A stretch of 33,795 nt of DNA. Origin: DATJXG01 sp035500455. Its GTDB lineage: Bacteria > Acidobacteriota > Terriglobia > Terriglobales > Acidobacteriaceae. This document shows positions 1 to 10,000 of this stretch, piece by piece. The stretch covers positions 1 to 33,795 of the forward strand of contig DATJXG010000243.1 of NCBI GenBank assembly GCA_035500455.1, written 5' to 3'. The translations under genes were made by a program, and so were the position numbers. Within the stretch, counting starts at the first letter, position 1. Each line of letters opens with the position of its first letter. The notes beneath the pieces are model-generated. The model ran no database searches and was not told the DNA's origin. It saw nothing but the letters and a program-made list of their open reading frames with translations.

Positions 1-17
1 CATGCTAGAATGCGAAT

Positions 18-620
18 GTGAGCTTACATTCTTCTATTGCCCCCCGACGGATACCTCAGCAAAAGCGTGGTCAGCGTCGCGTGGATGGTTTTCTGCGGGC
101 GGCGGCATCGGTGATTACCGAAGTTGGATACGAGAAGGCGACCATGAGCGCAATTGCCAAACGCTCGGGTTCATCCGTGGGCTCGCTCTACCAGTTTTTT
201 CCGCACAAGCGGGCCGTCGCAGAGGCGTTGCGCAATCAGTACGTCAGGAACGTTGAACAATCCTGGATCACTCTTGGCCGGCAGGCAGGGGATATGAACG
301 CTGAGGATCTCACCAGCCGGCTTGTCGAACTACAAGTTGAGATAATAAAAAATCATCCCGTCCTGCTGGCGCTCCTGGACGTTCCTCCGATTTCGCATGC
401 ACGGCGTGAGCTGATTCGCACGCGAATTGCCGAGGTGCTCATTGCCCGCCAGCCCCGCATGTCCAGGGCCGCGGCGCTGCGCATTGCCTCCGTCGTCCAG
501 CAGATCAGCCGAGCATTGCTCAGCCTGTACGCGCAGGCCGGCGTCAGCGAGGGGATCGCGATCATCGAAGAATTCAAATCGGTTTTGACCGGGTACCTAG
601 TGCCCAACCTGAAGACTTGA
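18..620 (+). CDS. TetR/AcrR-family transcriptional regulator
   Basis: This 200-residue protein has the usual length and layout of a TetR repressor. The N-terminal helix-turn-helix covers about residues 20-68; the recognition segment reads SGSSVGSLYQFFPHKRAVAE, which matches the conserved family pattern (G-S-x-Y-x-F/H-F-x-x-K). The C-terminal half is the variable helical ligand-binding and dimerisation domain. The start is a GTG at 18; an in-frame TAG at 6-8 rules out a longer protein, and the next in-frame ATG (144) would cut into the HTH. It ends just upstream of an RND efflux operon on the same strand, so it probably represses that operon and responds to a drug or other amphipathic effector. 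That target is inferred from position; no operator palindrome was identified. Confidence 0.88.
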   Translation: MSLHSSIAPRRIPQQKRGQRRVDGFLRAAASVITEVGYEKATMSAIAKRSGSSVGSLYQFFPHKRAVAEALRNQYVRNVEQSWITLGRQAGDMNAEDLTSRLVELQVEIIKNHPVLLALLDVPPISHARRELIRTRIAEVLIARQPRMSRAAALRIASVVQQISRALLSLYAQAGVSEGIAIIEEFKSVLTGYLVPNLKT

Positions 621-693
621 GGATTTGGGATCCTCGCCAACCACGGCAGAACGTTCAGGTGGCGCTCGGCGTCAGCGCGGAAGGGAGAACGGC

Positions 694-1851
694 TTGGGCA
701 GCACGCACCTCAGCTCTTGGAGAGTCGGCATCTGGTTCGCTATCTTCGGGATCCTTTCATGTGTCGGCTGCGGGAAGAGGGCTGCGTCCACAACAGCGGC
801 TCGCCCACCGGTCGTCGAGGTTGGCAGCGTAGTCCAAAAGAGTGTTCCTATTTCCAGCGAATGGGTCGGCACGCTGGACGGGTACGTGAATGCGCAAATA
901 CAACCGCAGGTCACTGGTTACCTCACTAAGCAAGACTATCGCGAAGGCTCCCTCGTTCATAAGGATGACGTACTCTTTGAGATTGATCCGCGCCCGTTTC
1001 AGGCCGCGCTTGACCAAGCCAAGGCACAGCTCGCGCAGGCAGAGGCACAGCTCGGAGCCGCGGCACTCAATGTGAAGCGCGACATCCCCGAAGCGCAGGC
1101 GCAGGCGATCCCGCAGAGCCAACTGGACAACGACACACAAGCGAAGCTCGCGGCAAAAGCCGCGGTCGAGGCCGGCCAGGCGGCGGTCGAGCAAGCCCAA
1201 CTAAACCTGGGCTATACCAAGGTTCGCTCGCTCATTGACGGAATCGCAGGGATTGCTCAAGTCCAGGTGGGAAACCTTGTTACTCCTTCGACCGTGCTCA
1301 CGGCGGTTTCGCAGGTAGATCCGATTAAGGCTTATTTCCCGATCGGCAGCGCGGAATATCTGCGGATTGCGAGCCGCGTAGGCCTGGGCACCGTGAATCT
1401 GCTCTCCCGAGCAGATCCAATTCCGCTTCAGCTCCTTCTGCCAAACGGCGAGACGTACCACCACAACGGGAAAATTCTCTTCGCCAACCGGCAGGTCGAC
1501 TCGCAAACCGGAACCATCCAGATTGTGGGCGCTTTCCCCAATCCCGGCAACATTCTCCGGCCGGGCCAGACCTGCCGTATCCAGGCAGTCACAGAAATCG
1601 AAAAAGATGCGCTTCTAGTTCCGCAACGCGCGGTGACAGAGCTGCAAGGCGGCTACCAAGTTGCGGTGCTGGGCCCAGGAAACAGGGTTGCCATTCGTGA
1701 TGTTCAGGTAGGCGAGCAAGTGGGAAGCCTGTGGATCATTCGTCAAGGGTTGAAGCCGGGCCAGCGCGTGATTGCCGAGGGAACTCAAGTGGTGCGGGAC
1801 GGCATGGTCGTCACTCCAGAACCGTACACCGCACCCGCGGAAGAAAAGTGA
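694..1851 (+). CDS. RND efflux periplasmic adaptor lipoprotein (AcrA/MexA-like)
   Basis: This is the membrane-fusion subunit that links the inner-membrane RND pump to the outer-membrane channel in the periplasm. I chose the TTG at 694 because AGGGAG (682-687) sits 6 nt upstream and because it puts a short basic segment directly before the hydrophobic run VGIWFAIFGILS, followed by Cys residues (ILSC or CVGC) that would be lipidated. The reading frame is open up to a TTG at 625, which would add 23 residues ahead of the signal peptide. A barrel-sandwich/lipoyl half-motif (IQPQVTGYLTKQDYREGSLV) is followed by an Ala/Gln-rich alpha-hairpin with many AQAEAQL-type heptads and the second lipoyl half (NLGYTKVRSLIDGIAG). 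The beta-barrel and membrane-proximal domains follow. It lies 3 nt upstream of the pump gene. The resulting 385 residues are normal for the family. Confidence 0.9.
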   Translation: MGSTHLSSWRVGIWFAIFGILSCVGCGKRAASTTAARPPVVEVGSVVQKSVPISSEWVGTLDGYVNAQIQPQVTGYLTKQDYREGSLVHKDDVLFEIDPRPFQAALDQAKAQLAQAEAQLGAAALNVKRDIPEAQAQAIPQSQLDNDTQAKLAAKAAVEAGQAAVEQAQLNLGYTKVRSLIDGIAGIAQVQVGNLVTPSTVLTAVSQVDPIKAYFPIGSAEYLRIASRVGLGTVNLLSRADPIPLQLLLPNGETYHHNGKILFANRQVDSQTGTIQIVGAFPNPGNILRPGQTCRIQAVTEIEKDALLVPQRAVTELQGGYQVAVLGPGNRVAIRDVQVGEQVGSLWIIRQGLKPGQRVIAEGTQVVRDGMVVTPEPYTAPAEEK

Positions 1852-1854
1852 TCT

Positions 1855-4800
1855 ATGTCGAAGTTCTTCATCAACCGCCCGATTGTCGCCATGGTGATCG
1901 CCATTCTGACGGTGATCGTTGGCGGGATCACTATACTAACCCTCCCCGTCGCCCAATTCCCCGACATTGTTCCCCCTGAAACCAGAATTCAGGCGACTTT
2001 TGTCGGCGCCGACGCGAACACCTTGGCGCAGTCCGTCGCTACTCCGATCGAAGAGCAGATGAGCGGCGTGGACAACATGAACTACATGTATTCGGTGAAC
2101 GCCGCCGCCAACGGCCAAACCAGGATGGTCATAGATTTCGCCGTCGGCACAAACCCGAATACAGACCTCATCCTCACCCAGATGCGCGAGACGCAGGCCG
2201 CGGCTCAATTGCCGTCGCAGGTCGCGCAATACGGGGTTACGGTGCTGAAATCCACCTCGGCGCCTTTGATGCTCGTGGCCGTGTACTCCCCCAATGGGAC
2301 CTACAACGCTCAATTTCTCGCTAATTATGCTTATATCAATCTCGACGATCCCATCACGCGCGTTCCGGGCGTCGCCGAAGTTCATGTTTTTGGCGCCGGC
2401 CAATACGCCATGAGAATTTGGCTCGATCCGGACAAGCTGGCCAAGCTAGGGATCACGGTTTCGGACGTGATCAATGCGGTCGAGTCGCAAAACACGGTAA
2501 ACCCGGCCGGGCAGATCGGCGGTGAACCCGTTCCCCCCGGCCAGGAGTTCACCTATACCGTCCAGGCCCAGGGACGCCTGGAGACCCCCGAGCAATTCGG
2601 GAATATCGTGGTCCGCGAGAATCCTAGTGGCGGAATCGTGCGCGTTCAGGATGTTGGCCAGGTAGAACTGGGGGTGCAGTACTACACCCTGATGGGTCGC
2701 CTGAACGGAAAGCCAAGTGCGGTGCTTGCCATCTATCAGTTGCCGGGCTCGAACGCGGTTGATACAGCCGCGCGAGTCAAGGATTTGTTGAGCCAACTCA
2801 GGGGCCGTTTCCCGCAGGACATCGCCTACGCCGTTTCCCTCGATTCGACCCGGGCGGTGACCGAGGGGCTCAGGGAAATCTTGATCACCCTCTTTATTGC
2901 CCTCGCTTTAGTCATCCTGGTGGTTTACATCTTTCTGCAGGGCTGGCGTGCCACGCTGATCCCCATGCTCGCGGTGCCTGTTGCCCTCATCGGCACGTTC
3001 GCGGTTTTCCCTTTATTCGGCTTCTCCATTAACACACTTTCGATGTTTGGGATGGTGCTGGCCATCGGCCTGGTGGTTGACGACGCGATTGTGGTCGTTG
3101 AGGTAATCGAGCGCCATATTGAAGAGGGGCTCGCTCCCAAGGCTGCCGCCTTGAAGGGCATGGAAGAAATTTCGGGTCCAGTGATTGGCATCGCGCTGGT
3201 CCTTTCCTCGGTCTTTGTGCCCACGTCTTTCGTTCCCGGCATCACGGGCCGGCTCTACCAGCAGTTCGCGGTGACCATCGCGGTTTCCGTCATCATCTCG
3301 GCGTTCAACGCGCTCAGCCTCACCCCGGCGCTCTCGGCCTTGCTTCTTCGCCCCAGGAAAGCGGGCAAAGGGCTGCTGCGAAGGTTCTTTGACTGGTTCA
3401 ATGGCGTTTTCCGGCGCGGTACGAACGCATATGTTCGAGCCTGTGGGGGCTTGATTCACAAGGGTGTGGTGGCTATGGCGATCCTTGCCTTGTTCGGCGT
3501 TGCGGCTGTCTACTTTGGAGAGAAGCTGCCGACGGGTTTCCTGCCGGATGAGGACCAAGGCTATGTCTTCGTCAATCTCCAGCTTCCACATGCGGCTTCA
3601 CTCCAAAGAACCGACGCTGCCGCGAGAGAAGTCGAAGGCATTCTCGCCAAGACGCCGGGTGTGCAATACACCACCAGTGTGATCGGCTTCAGCTTGCTGA
3701 GCTACGTCCAGACGAGTTACAGCGCCTTTTTCTTTGTTGTTCTGGAGCCCTGGAGCAGCCGTACACAAAGAGACGAGCAGTACCAGGTCATCAAATATCA
3801 CCTGAATCAGGAGCTCGGCAGGCTTCCGCAAGGGACCGCCTTCAGCTTCTCTCCGCCGGCCATTCCGGGCGTCGGCACTTCGGGCGGCTTCACTTTCGTC
3901 CTGGAAGACCGCGGCGGGCATGACGTCTCGTGGCTCGCGGCCAACGTCGATAAATTCATTGCCGCCGCGCGCAAGCGCCCGGAAATAGCGGGTATCAGCT
4001 CTTCGGCCCTGCCAAACGTGCCACAGAAATTCATCGTGGTGGACCGCGATAAAGCGCTGAAACTCGGCGTGCCCATCGCGGATATTTATCAGACGATTCA
4101 GACCTTTCTGGGCGGTACTTTTGTCAACTATTTCAATCGCTTCGGCAGGCAATGGCAGGTTTACGTTGAGGGCGCCGGGGCCTACCGCACATCCGCCCAG
4201 GATCTAAGCCAATACTACGTTCGCAACAACCGCGGACAGATGGTTCCCCTATCCGACCTGGCCAGTTTAAAGCCGCGTTCGGGTCCCGAATTCATCATGC
4301 ACTATAATGAATATCCCTCCACACAGATCAATGGCAGCGCCGCAGCGGGGTATAGCTCCGTCCAAGCCACGGAGGCGCTCGAGCAAGTGTTCAAGCAAAC
4401 CATGCCGCACGACATGGGTTACGACTACATGGGCATGTCATTTCAAGAAAAGCAGGCGCAGCGGGGCGTGTCGGCAACAACCATCTTTGGATTGTCGTTT
4501 CTGTTTGTATTCCTGATTCTGGCGGCCCTCTACGAAAGCTGGTCGTTGCCGTTCAGCGTTCTGCTCTCGACACCAATCGCCGTTTTCGGAGCCCTCGGCG
4601 TGCTCCTTTTGCGCCGCGTGGCCGATCTCGCGCTTCTGCCGCCTTATATGGTCCAGCTTGATAACGACGTGTACTCGCAGATCGGCCTCGTGATGCTGAT
4701 CGGCCTCGCTGCCAAGAACGCGATTCTGATCGTTGCCTTTGCCAAGGACGAATACGAGAAAGGCAGACCCCTGGTCGATGCGGCGCTCGACGGCGCGCGG

Positions 4801-5061
4801 CTGCGTCTCCGGCCTATTCTGATGACGTCATTCGCGTTCATTTTCGGCGTGGCGCCTCTGTGGTTCGCATCAGGCGCCGGAGCCGTATCCCGCCAGATTA
4901 TGGGGACCACCGTCATCGGAGGCATGGTGGGTGCAAGCTTGATCGCAATTTTCTTTGTGCCTGCAATTTTCTGCGTGGTTGAAAGGATATCGGGCGGAAA
5001 GCGATTACATGCCCTCCCGCCGTCGCCTCAAGGCGAGGCGCCGGTGGAGGGTGCGAGATGA
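1855..5061 (+). CDS. RND multidrug efflux pump, HAE1 family (AcrB/MexB-like)
   Basis: At 1068 residues this is a full-length proton-driven RND transporter of the inner membrane. It starts MSKFFINRPIVAMVIAILTV, the classic first transmembrane helix of AcrB homologues. The proton-relay residues are present: Asp409-Asp410 in GLVVDDAIVVVE (TM4) and Lys954 in GLAAKNAILIV (TM10). Two large periplasmic loops and twelve predicted transmembrane segments are arranged as two tandem halves. The motif GFLPDEDQGYVFV marks the start of the second periplasmic half. Likely substrates are hydrophobic drugs, dyes or solvents; substrate specificity cannot be read from the sequence. The stop overlaps the start of the outer-membrane factor gene (ATGA, 5058-5061), which points to translational coupling. 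Confidence 0.96.
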   Translation: MSKFFINRPIVAMVIAILTVIVGGITILTLPVAQFPDIVPPETRIQATFVGADANTLAQSVATPIEEQMSGVDNMNYMYSVNAAANGQTRMVIDFAVGTNPNTDLILTQMRETQAAAQLPSQVAQYGVTVLKSTSAPLMLVAVYSPNGTYNAQFLANYAYINLDDPITRVPGVAEVHVFGAGQYAMRIWLDPDKLAKLGITVSDVINAVESQNTVNPAGQIGGEPVPPGQEFTYTVQAQGRLETPEQFGNIVVRENPSGGIVRVQDVGQVELGVQYYTLMGRLNGKPSAVLAIYQLPGSNAVDTAARVKDLLSQLRGRFPQDIAYAVSLDSTRAVTEGLREILITLFIALALVILVVYIFLQGWRATLIPMLAVPVALIGTFAVFPLFGFSINTLSMFGMVLAIGLVVDDAIVVVEVIERHIEEGLAPKAAALKGMEEISGPVIGIALVLSSVFVPTSFVPGITGRLYQQFAVTIAVSVIISAFNALSLTPALSALLLRPRKAGKGLLRRFFDWFNGVFRRGTNAYVRACGGLIHKGVVAMAILALFGVAAVYFGEKLPTGFLPDEDQGYVFVNLQLPHAASLQRTDAAAREVEGILAKTPGVQYTTSVIGFSLLSYVQTSYSAFFFVVLEPWSSRTQRDEQYQVIKYHLNQELGRLPQGTAFSFSPPAIPGVGTSGGFTFVLEDRGGHDVSWLAANVDKFIAAARKRPEIAGISSSALPNVPQKFIVVDRDKALKLGVPIADIYQTIQTFLGGTFVNYFNRFGRQWQVYVEGAGAYRTSAQDLSQYYVRNNRGQMVPLSDLASLKPRSGPEFIMHYNEYPSTQINGSAAAGYSSVQATEALEQVFKQTMPHDMGYDYMGMSFQEKQAQRGVSATTIFGLSFLFVFLILAALYESWSLPFSVLLSTPIAVFGALGVLLLRRVADLALLPPYMVQLDNDVYSQIGLVMLIGLAAKNAILIVAFAKDEYEKGRPLVDAALDGARLRLRPILMTSFAFIFGVAPLWFASGAGAVSRQIMGTTVIGGMVGASLIAIFFVPAIFCVVERISGGKRLHALPPSPQGEAPVEGAR

Positions 5062-6458
5062 GGAGACTGCGGTTCTGCTGCGCGCTGGTCTGCTTGCCCT
5101 TGGCAGGGTGTGCGGTCGGTCCAAACTATCACCGGCCGAAGGTCAGCGTCCCGGGTGTCTATCGCCCTCAACCTCCAAGCGCATCGCCTCAGCCCACCAC
5201 GGTCTCGCTTGGCAGTGAAAAATGGTGGGAGGTCTTTCAGGACCCGGTATTGCAGCAGTTGATTCGCACTGCGTTGCAACGAAACTATGATGTGCGCGTT
5301 GCCGCAGCCCGCATTCTCGAAGCACAAGCCGAGGTTGGCATCACGCGTTCGAACCAGTTTCCGACGGCGGCGGCTGGCGCTCAAGGGTATAGCGAACGCA
5401 ATCCAAAAATCTCAGGTGCGTTTGGGTCTTACCAGACGAATGTGGCAGAAGTTGATTTGTCCGTCATCTGGAATCTGGATTTCTGGGGCAAGTATCGGAG
5501 ACAGACGGAATCCGCCCGTGACAATTTGCTTGCCAGCGAGTGGGGCCACGAGGCGGTGATCAGCTCCGTGGTATCCAGCGTAGCCGCCGATTACTTTCAG
5601 CTTCGCGAGCTGGATCTGGCATTAGAGATGTCGCGGCGCACCCTGGCTTCACGACAGGATTCACTCCGCCTCACCCGCGTGCTGGCGGTGAACGGCTCCG
5701 CTTCCCTGCTTGAGCTGCGCCAAGCCGAAGAACTCGTGTACACGGCAGCGGAGCAAGTCCCTGATTTGGAACGTCAGATTCAACAGGAAGAAAATGCAAT
5801 CAGCGATTTGCTGGGAGAGAATCCCCAACCGATAGCTCGCGGCCTTAAGCTCACGGAAGAGCCGCTGCCCGCCGCCATTCCTGCCGGCCTTCCCTCAGAA
5901 CTTCTGGAGCGACGTCCCGATATCCGCGAGGCAGAAGCTAATCTCATGGCCGCGAATGCCAACATTGGTGTTGCCAAGGCTGCCCTTTTCCCTAGTATTT
6001 CCCTTACCGGGACGGCAGGGTTCGAAAGCTACTCGCTCAGCAAGCTCTTCACCGGGTCCGCTGGTCTCTGGAACACAGGGGCATCGCTTACTCAGCCTGT
6101 ATTTGAGGCTGGCGCACTTCGCTCGGGTATGCGACTGGTCCGGGCACAGGAAGAACAACTGTTGCTTACCTACAAGCAAACGATCATTGGCGCCTTCCAA
6201 CAGGTTTCTGACGGGCTCATCGCATATCAAAAGGATCGTGAATTCCGCGAGCAGCAGGAGCGGCTAACATCTGCCGCAGCAGATGCTGACCGGCTTTCGA
6301 AAATTTTGTATCAAAATGGGGGCGCGAGTTACCTGCAGGTGCTCACAAGTGAAACCAACTATTTCGCAGCTGAGCTGAACCTCGCCCAGGCCCAGCTAAA
6401 CGAGCGCCTCGCGCTCGTTCAACTGTATAACGCACTCGGAGGAGGTTGGCAGCAGTAA
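5058..6458 (+). CDS. Outer-membrane efflux channel lipoprotein (OprM/NodT family)
   Basis: This is the 466-residue TolC-like outer-membrane channel of the tripartite pump. It begins with a lipoprotein signal peptide (CCALVCLPLAGCAVGPNY). The lipobox LAGC and the following AVGPNYHRP motif are characteristic of OprM/NodT proteins. Two repeats of the outer-membrane efflux family follow (about residues 60-250 and 270-460). Conserved signatures include EKWWEVFQDPVLQQLI near the N terminus and LLERRPDIREAEANL at the start of the second repeat. The gene overlaps the pump gene by 4 nt, so adaptor, pump and channel form one operon in canonical order. No clear terminator follows the TAA. Confidence 0.95.
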   Translation: MRRLRFCCALVCLPLAGCAVGPNYHRPKVSVPGVYRPQPPSASPQPTTVSLGSEKWWEVFQDPVLQQLIRTALQRNYDVRVAAARILEAQAEVGITRSNQFPTAAAGAQGYSERNPKISGAFGSYQTNVAEVDLSVIWNLDFWGKYRRQTESARDNLLASEWGHEAVISSVVSSVAADYFQLRELDLALEMSRRTLASRQDSLRLTRVLAVNGSASLLELRQAEELVYTAAEQVPDLERQIQQEENAISDLLGENPQPIARGLKLTEEPLPAAIPAGLPSELLERRPDIREAEANLMAANANIGVAKAALFPSISLTGTAGFESYSLSKLFTGSAGLWNTGASLTQPVFEAGALRSGMRLVRAQEEQLLLTYKQTIIGAFQQVSDGLIAYQKDREFREQQERLTSAAADADRLSKILYQNGGASYLQVLTSETNYFAAELNLAQAQLNERLALVQLYNALGGGWQQ

Positions 6459-6856
6459 GCTACGCGCGCAAGACTCAAGCACCGGCCGAACCCGCCAGGG
6501 CACATGCCCAGCACCATCTGTCCTGAAAATAGGTAATGCAGGGTTGCAGGAAGACCTTCAACCTGATTGACATCCTGGCCGTAGGTGCGGACAGAACCGG
6601 CGACGTCAGGTCGAGACTTGGAGGCAGACCCAAATCAGCGACGAGAAGGCGATACTCATCTGTCGAGCGTTCGTCGATGGGGATCTGGAAGCGCCGAACA
6701 GTCTTCTGTCGGAAGTGCATCGCCTCCGCTCAGCGACGCGTCGGTTCATCCAACAGCGCCGTGATTATCTTCCTTGATGATCAAATGTAGGATTTTCAAC
6801 GCGCTCCCGGCCATCCTTTTTATCAGCGACAAGACCGCCCGAAGCCATGTGAGCAG
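6459..6856. other. Gap between the efflux operon and the cache-domain remnant
   Basis: About 400 nt with only short, overlapping open frames on both strands and no recognisable protein. No convincing rho-independent terminator was found after the efflux operon. The frames present (for example 6475-6720 on - and 6536-6790 on +) lack a good ribosome-binding site and resemble no family I know. It is probably decayed sequence, in keeping with the pseudogene that follows. Confidence 0.5.
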
Positions 6857-7052
6857 TCTGATGGCCTCGCCCTGATCGTAGCCACGCGTTACATGTGCCC
6901 TAGCGCAAGATAAAGCGACGCCACAAGAAATGGTGGACAAAGTACGCGAGGCAGCCGGCGTGTTGTCCAAATCAGGCGAAGCCGGCCTGGCGGAGTTTGA
7001 CAAGAAACCGTCAAAATCAGGGCTATATGATCTGTTCTCCCGTGCTTCTTAG
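6857..7052 (+). pseudogene. N-terminal remnant of an exported cache-domain protein
   Basis: Two adjacent frames together spell the start of a small secreted cache-domain protein. Frame 1 (6863-6886) gives GLALIVAT, the core of a signal peptide. Frame 2 (about 6891-7049) gives TCALAQDKATPQEMVDKV and then REAAGVLSKSGEAGLAEFDKK. The pattern of Ala-Gln-Asp-Lys at a signal cleavage site followed by TPQExVxKVREAAxxLSKxGxxGLAEF is one I recognise from single-cache proteins. The two frames are separated by a 1-nt shift near 6887-6890. The frame ends at TAG 7050-7052, long before a cache fold would be complete and overlapping the stop of the convergent Oar gene by 3 nt. I read this as a gene truncated by the junction that brought in the Oar locus, with a frameshift as well. 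It is not expected to make a functional product. Confidence 0.5.
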
Positions 7053-10000
7053 AAAATGAATTTCATTGCCAGCTGAATTTGCCTCGAGGAATTCCTTATC
7101 GAGGTGATTTTGCCGAAGTTGGCGTCATTCACGTTCGCATCCGGCGCCCCCCAGCGGGGATGGTTAAAGGCGTTGAACAGGTCTGCCCGGAATTGGGCGT
7201 TAAACCGATTGTCGGTACCGAAGTAGTTGTTCTTCGCAAACGACAGATCGGAGTTGGAGAGCCCCGGGGTCCGCACGTTGGGAATGGTCCGGGGAGCGTT
7301 GCCGATCGTAAATTGGGGGAGGGGCGAGAATACCGAAGTATCAAACCATTCACCGTGGGTTGGATGGCTGAGTTTCGCGCTCTTACCGTTCCACAGAGGC
7401 CGTTCGCCGTTGCCTATACCGGCGAATATGCCGGTGGGGTCGCCAACTCCTGCGAGAACCACGGGGGTTCCGGTGGTCCAGCGGATGATGCCGTCGGTTT
7501 CCCATCCGCCCACAAGCCGATTGAGTACCCCGCCAGTGTTAGCGAACTTCTTGCCGCGGCCGAAGGGAAGCTCGTAAACGTAGCCGGCGCTGAACACCCG
7601 GGAAAGATCTTGAGGCCCCACCGCCCATTCTGCCCGCGGATCGTACTGGTTGACGCGCGTGCTGCTGACTTGACCAATAAAGCCGACCGGAGCAGCGGAG
7701 TCGTCAGTTTCTTTCGCCCCGGTAAAGTTCGCGAGAACGCTCAAGCCGTTTGAAAAATGCTTATTGAATCGGATGCTGAATGCGTTGTATTTGGATTCGG
7801 CGGTAGGTTTGCGGAATTCCTGGACGCCGGTGTACTCGGGATACTTCCGCAGCAACTGGTTGGCTTGCACGGTTGGATTGCTGAGGGAGGAGCCGGGTAC
7901 GTTGATGATTCCATAGAACGGATTTGGAACCTGAGTGAAGAGCGCATCGCCCAGAGCCAGATCCGAGGTGGGCAACTGATCGAAGTTGACTCCCGGGTCT
8001 CCATCGATCAGAAATAGTCCATGGTTCCCCAAATAGCTGGCTTCCAGTGTGGTTTTACCTGGCAAGGCGTATTGGATACTGAAATTCCATTGGATGTTGT
8101 AAGGGTTGCGGTAGGAACTGAAGAACGAATCGGAGATTCCGCCGCCAACCTGGGTCAATGGACCTCCCGCCGCTCCCTGTGGCAGGTTGTAGCGCTGGCC
8201 AGAGGTCGCGTTGGCAGGGTAGGGATCGGCGAAGGTCGAGTTGATGGTCACCTCGTTGTCGAAGGTCGGGGCATAAGAAGTTGTGCTCTGGAAGCCCTGA
8301 TTTCCTACACCGCCGGAGGTGCCTGCGGCCTGCAGGTCGGAAGGAGCATAAACGATTCCAAACCCGCTGCGGAAGACCAAGCCATGACCTGCGTCGTAGG
8401 CAAATCCAACTCGCGGGGCGAAGTCCTTGTATTGTGTGGGCCCTTGCCGTCGGCCGTACTTGCCGGTGCTGCCGGGGAAGAACATCGCGCCCATGAGATT
8501 GCCGCAGTTTGGACAATCCACACCGGGCGCCGGGGTCACGCTGCCTCCATTTAACGGCGAAGCCACAGACGGATCCCAGTACGACAATTTATCAAAGCGT
8601 TCCGTCTTGGGGATTTCAAAGTCCCAGCGCAGGCCGAGATTTGCCGTCAGCCTCCGGGTGACTTTCCAATCATCCTGCACGAAAGTTGCGAAATAGCCGC
8701 TGGAACTGGCTGCCGACGGGGTGTGTTCCGTATAACCGCTCTGCGCAAGCCCCAAGAGGAAGCTGGCAATGGAATTGCCTGTGCCGCTGCCATCCGCCGT
8801 GGGCTGGGCATTTTGCTGTGTCCAGGTCTGGTCCACGTTGTAGTATCCGGCAGGACGCCCGTACTGATAGAAATTCGAATAGATCTTGCGGAACTCAGCT
8901 CCAAATTTGATGGAGTGGGAGCCGGCAATTTTCACGATGCTTCCAGTGACGTCATGTGCGAACGGGTTTTGGGAGAATGCGTTGTATCCATTGGGCCCCA
9001 GGCCGCCGAAGTTGGCGACGTCGAACCGCGGAAACACCTGCCCTTGCGGCCCAGCTACCGCGCTGACGTAGGAGGGAAAACCTAGCGTGCTGGGATCGAA
9101 GTTTCCGCCAGAAGGAACGCGCTTCTCAGTGGACCGGCTGACTCCGTAGCGAAACTCTCCCAGCAAGGTGGGACTGAAAGTGACCGTGTTGTTGAAGGAT
9201 GCTGTCCAGGCTCCCGAGTGGTCGGGACCGCCGTAGCCTTGCGACGCAGGATCAGTGTCGCCATAGTCAGCCAATGCATTTCCGCCCAGGGAGTGATCAT
9301 CGTAATGCGACACCTTGAGGAAGGAATGCCAATTCGTTCTGAAGTCGTGATCGATTCGGGCGTCCCAATGCGAGTAGGTGTTGGGAGCCGCGCCGACGAT
9401 GGTGTAATTGAACCCGTTGCCGCTGGCGTTGGGCGCGGGATAGTAAGACATCACCGTTTCCGCGATCTGGCTCGACGGGTTGTTCAAACGAGCTGCGGGA
9501 ATAATATTCCCCGGGAAGGCCAGCCTTTTCTTTGTGACCGGATCCACAGTGGTGGGATCGTAAATGCACCCGCTCACCGGGGTTACGTTGCAATCGGTCC
9601 CGGCAGGAATCAGTGCGGAAAAATCGCCTGCGGTGGCGCCGCTGTACCAGGCGGGATCGGGAAGAGTGTCAGTTTCCTGCCCGGCATTGGAGGCCTGGGA
9701 GTTTTCATAAGCGAAGAAAAAGAAAGTCTTGTGGCTGCGCCCTAAGGGAACCGGCCCGCCGATGGTACCGCCACTCTGGTATTGGTGGGTGTCGGCCTTG
9801 GGGGAGTTTGGCGCCGAGAAGTAGCTCAACGCGTTTAATACGCCGTTCTCAGCGAACAGGAAACCTGTTCCATGGAAGTTGTTAGTGCCGGACTTGGTGA
9901 CCAGACTGATCGTCCCGCCCGAAAATCTGCCGAATTCAGCAGGCAGCACATTGGTTTGAACGTTGAACTCCTGCACCGAATCCACAATCGGGCGATAGGC

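Noticed and set aside
3013..4152. Long - strand frames inside the RND pump gene
   Set aside because: They are antisense shadows of a GC-rich gene whose + strand frame carries all pump signatures.
8021..8554. 177-residue + strand frame inside Oar-like receptor 1
   Set aside because: It is a shadow of the - strand receptor gene with no start signal or domain.
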